Shown one piece after another: positions 5,861 to 7,621 of a stretch of 7,621 nt of DNA. The stretch is from Pseudomonadota bacterium (lineage in GTDB: Bacteria > Pseudomonadota > Alphaproteobacteria > Rhodospirillales > Magnetospirillaceae). A program made the translations under genes and the position numbers. The notes beneath the pieces are model-generated. The model searched no databases, was not told where the DNA came from, and saw only the letters and a program-made list of their open reading frames with translations. The DNA lies in the NCBI GenBank assembly GCA_023437865.1, contig JAEZFE010000316.1, forward strand, positions 1-7,621, in the 5' to 3' direction. Numbering within the stretch: the first letter of the stretch is position 1; every line of letters starts with the position of its first letter.

Positions 5861-6808
5861 ATGAGCGATTCCCTGCCCACGCCCGAACCCACCGGCCTGA
5901 CCGGCTACCTGGCCGCCGAAGGCTTCGAGGATGATCTGCGCGCCGAACTGGGCGATATCGTCCAGCAGCACGGCCGGCTGATACTGGCCGAAGGCCCGGC
6001 GCGTCCGGTGTTCTGGGCGCAGAACGTGTGGCACGAGGTGGTGCGCATCCCCATCGCCTCCATTGGCGAGGGTGCCAAGGCGTTGCGCGCCATCCAGCGC
6101 AATTGGTGGCCCTATGCGCCGACGCTGCACCGGCGCACGTCGCTGATGGTCGACAAGCTGCCCAAGGTGTCGGCCAAGCCCCAGCCGTTCGGCCAGCCGG
6201 CACCTGCCGCGCCGCTCGGCTCGTTTACCCTGCTCGACGAACGCACGCTGCTGGCTGCTGCCCGTTGCGAGTCGCCCTTTCCCAATGGCGAATGCCACTT
6301 CGTTGAAGATAAGACCACGCCGCCCAACCGCGCCTATCTCAAGCTGTGGGACGCCTTTACCCGTCTGGGCACCGGACCGAAACCCGGCGAGCTGTGCCTG
6401 GACATGGGCGCCTGCCCGGGTGGCTGGAGCTGGGTCATCGCGTCGCTGGGGGCCAAGGTCATCAGCGTGGACAAGGCGCCGCTGGCGCCCAGCATTGCCG
6501 CCATGCCGCTGGTCACGCCCCGCCAGGAAAGCGCCTTCGGCCTCGATCCCGTCAGCGTCGGGCCGGTGGACTGGTTCTTCTCCGACATCATCTGCTATCC
6601 CGAGCGCCTGCTGAACCTGGTCAACCGCTGGCGGGCCACCGGGCAGGTCCGGAATTTCCTGTGCACCATCAAGTTCCAGGGCGAAACCGACCGCGCCACC
6701 TTGGCGGCCTTCGCCGCCATTCCCGGTTCGCAGGTATTCCACCTGTTCCATAACAAGCACGAGCTCACATGGGTCCTGCTTGATCAGGGCCGCACAGAGG
6801 TTGCCTAG
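5861..6808 (+). CDS. SAM-dependent methyltransferase, RlmM-like (FtsJ-fold rRNA 2'-O-ribose methyltransferase)
   Basis: This 315-residue protein has a C-terminal Rossmann-fold methyltransferase domain of the FtsJ/RrmJ type (about 155-310). The SAM-binding motif I is CLDMGACPGGWSW (179-191), followed by VISVDKAP. The K-D-K-E catalytic tetrad of 2'-O-ribose methyltransferases can be placed at K161 (NRAYLKLWDA), D242 (SDIICYP), K271 (CTIKFQG) and E301 (HNKHELTW). The last motif resembles that of RlmM, which methylates C2498 of 23S rRNA in E. coli. The N-terminal 150 residues should carry the THUMP-like RNA-binding part but are divergent, and the protein is about 50 residues shorter than E. coli RlmM. 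The ATG at 5861 is preferred over a TTG at 5831: the TTG lies 7 bases after the preceding stop, and the extra residues (MRRRGCYTPA) look non-native. It lies 36 bases downstream of the kinase-like gene. The target RNA is not proven. Confidence 0.9.
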   Translation: MSDSLPTPEPTGLTGYLAAEGFEDDLRAELGDIVQQHGRLILAEGPARPVFWAQNVWHEVVRIPIASIGEGAKALRAIQRNWWPYAPTLHRRTSLMVDKLPKVSAKPQPFGQPAPAAPLGSFTLLDERTLLAAARCESPFPNGECHFVEDKTTPPNRAYLKLWDAFTRLGTGPKPGELCLDMGACPGGWSWVIASLGAKVISVDKAPLAPSIAAMPLVTPRQESAFGLDPVSVGPVDWFFSDIICYPERLLNLVNRWRATGQVRNFLCTIKFQGETDRATLAAFAAIPGSQVFHLFHNKHELTWVLLDQGRTEVA

Positions 6809-6814
6809 GGCCGG

Positions 6815-6850
6815 GCGAACGGGTAAACCATAACGGTTCGCGAATATTGT
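6815..6850 (+). promoter_or_regulatory. Intergenic inverted repeats and possible promoter before the right-edge gene
   Basis: GCGAAC (6815-6820) and GTTCGC (6836-6841) form a 6-base inverted repeat with a 15-base loop, and TTCGCGAA (6837-6844) is a perfect palindrome overlapping it. Inside the loop lies TAAACCAT (6824-6831), one base different from TTAACCAT, a common half-site form of the alphaproteobacterial regulator CtrA. TATTGT (6845-6850) is a -10-like sequence (four of six). The element could be an operator-promoter for the next gene or a weak terminator of the methyltransferase gene; it lacks a T-tract. Confidence 0.3.
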
Positions 6851-6865
6851 CAGGTTTCTGGGGTC

Positions 6866-7621
6866 ATGTCCGTAGCTACCCTCCCGCCGCCGGTGGACAT
6901 CGACGGTGACACCAAGAAGGCCATCATCGATGGCCTGAAGCGTGTGCTTGCCCGCCTGCAGGAAAAGGGGCTGGTCGAATCGCAGGTGACCTATCAGGAC
7001 CTGATCTCCGATCCTGACGTGCTGGAACGCTTCATCGTCACCTTTACCGCCAATCGCGAAGCATGCGACGGCATCGTGCTGTCCAAGGCGCGTCAGCCGG
7101 TGCGCAGCGACGACGAGATGCTGGTGTGCAACGTTTCGCTGAACCAGATCCAGCAGCTTCTGGTCCGCACCTGCGCCAAGAAGCTGTTCGAGGCTGACAA
7201 GACCGTGCAGAAGGTCACCGAGACGGTGACCCGGAAGGCGCTGTTCGGCCTGATCCGGAAGACCGAGCAGGTTGAAGTCGAGCGCGTCGGCAACGATCCC
7301 GCCGAGGAGCGCAAGCTGCGCGAGCTGTCGCGCTATCTCGCCTTCGGCTGGCAATTGCCGCTGCTGACCGCCTACCGCGAGCACCTGTCCTACCAGCAGG
7401 TCATGGAGTTGGCTGATGACGTTTTGGCGCTGCAGACGCCGGAAGCCATCGCCACGGTGGGCAAGTTCGACCCGCAGACCGTGCGCAAGGTCAAGCAGGC
7501 CACCGGCCCCGATTTCCTCGACATCCTGCTGCATCAGCCCCAGGCCATCGCCGGCATCGCGGTGTGGAACCGCGACATGTACGAGTTTTATCGCAAGATG
7601 CTGGGTGACGCCGCGTGGGAC
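6866..7621 (+). CDS. Unrecognised protein, 3' end beyond the window
   Basis: An open frame begins at ATG 6866 (MSVATLPPPVDIDGDTKKAI) and continues without a stop for 252 codons to the window edge. I do not recognise the family. Codon use is like its neighbours, with G/C-rich third positions, which supports a real gene. The visible part is soluble, with no signal peptide or membrane helix. It appears mostly helical and charged, with basic-acidic stretches (about 104-157) and three cysteines (67, 88, 103) that do not form a metal-binding pair motif. A W/F/Y-rich region starts near 157 (RYLAFGWQLPLLTAYREHL). The ribosome site is poor: GGGG at 6860-6863 is only 2 bases from the ATG, and AGG at 6853-6855 lies 10 bases from it. 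The gene starts 57 bases after the methyltransferase stop in the same direction, so co-transcription is possible. No function is proposed. Confidence 0.85.
   Translation, partial: MSVATLPPPVDIDGDTKKAIIDGLKRVLARLQEKGLVESQVTYQDLISDPDVLERFIVTFTANREACDGIVLSKARQPVRSDDEMLVCNVSLNQIQQLLVRTCAKKLFEADKTVQKVTETVTRKALFGLIRKTEQVEVERVGNDPAEERKLRELSRYLAFGWQLPLLTAYREHLSYQQVMELADDVLALQTPEAIATVGKFDPQTVRKVKQATGPDFLDILLHQPQAIAGIAVWNRDMYEFYRKMLGDAAWD

Noticed and set aside
4934..7534. A very long open frame (866 codons) on the minus strand
   Set aside because: It lies opposite the kinase-like, methyltransferase and right-edge genes, all of which have family motifs or native codon use. Its translation is low-complexity G/Q/H/L-rich, the usual antisense shadow of GC-rich coding DNA.

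Overview
The window is GC-rich (about two thirds G+C by eye) with G/C-dominated third codon positions. It looks like an alphaproteobacterial chromosome, most likely Rhodospirillales (a Magnetospirillum-like genome). The reasons are codon use, a DivL-like multi-PAS pseudokinase, a ZapE/AFG1 ATPase and a YqaA-type DedA protein in the forms usual for that class. The species assignment is inference, not a match I could run.

Layout from left to right: (1) a short leader holding a GC-rich hairpin at the window edge and a weak promoter candidate; (2) a secreted solute-binding protein of the LivJ/LivK (branched-chain amino acid/aromatic acid ABC uptake) class, 158-1366, followed by a very strong hairpin; (3) zapE, 1462-2619, an AFG1-type P-loop ATPase; (4) a YqaA/DedA membrane protein on the minus strand, 2625-3203, convergent with zapE; (5) a 161-base divergent intergenic region; (6) a large N-terminally anchored sensor protein with four PAS-like domains and a kinase core, 3365-5824; (7) an RlmM-like 2'-O-ribose methyltransferase, 5861-6808; (8) a protein I do not recognise, starting at 6866 and running off the right edge.

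The genes do not form one obvious pathway. The solute-binding protein has no permease or ATPase partner in view. Kinase, methyltransferase and unknown gene run in the same direction with short gaps (36 and 57 bases) and may be partly co-transcribed. No mobile element, RNA gene or CRISPR array was seen.

The most notable observation is that the kinase-like protein has alanine (residue 607) where the phosphorylated histidine should be, while its ATP-binding motifs are intact. This makes it a predicted pseudokinase of the DivL type, the alphaproteobacterial cell-cycle regulator that carries tyrosine at that position. Two further points deserve attention: zapE and the methyltransferase gene share an unusual start region (a 7-bp inverted repeat around an AT-rich, -10-like loop, ending at or one base before the ATG, with no Shine-Dalgarno), and the unrecognised right-edge gene.
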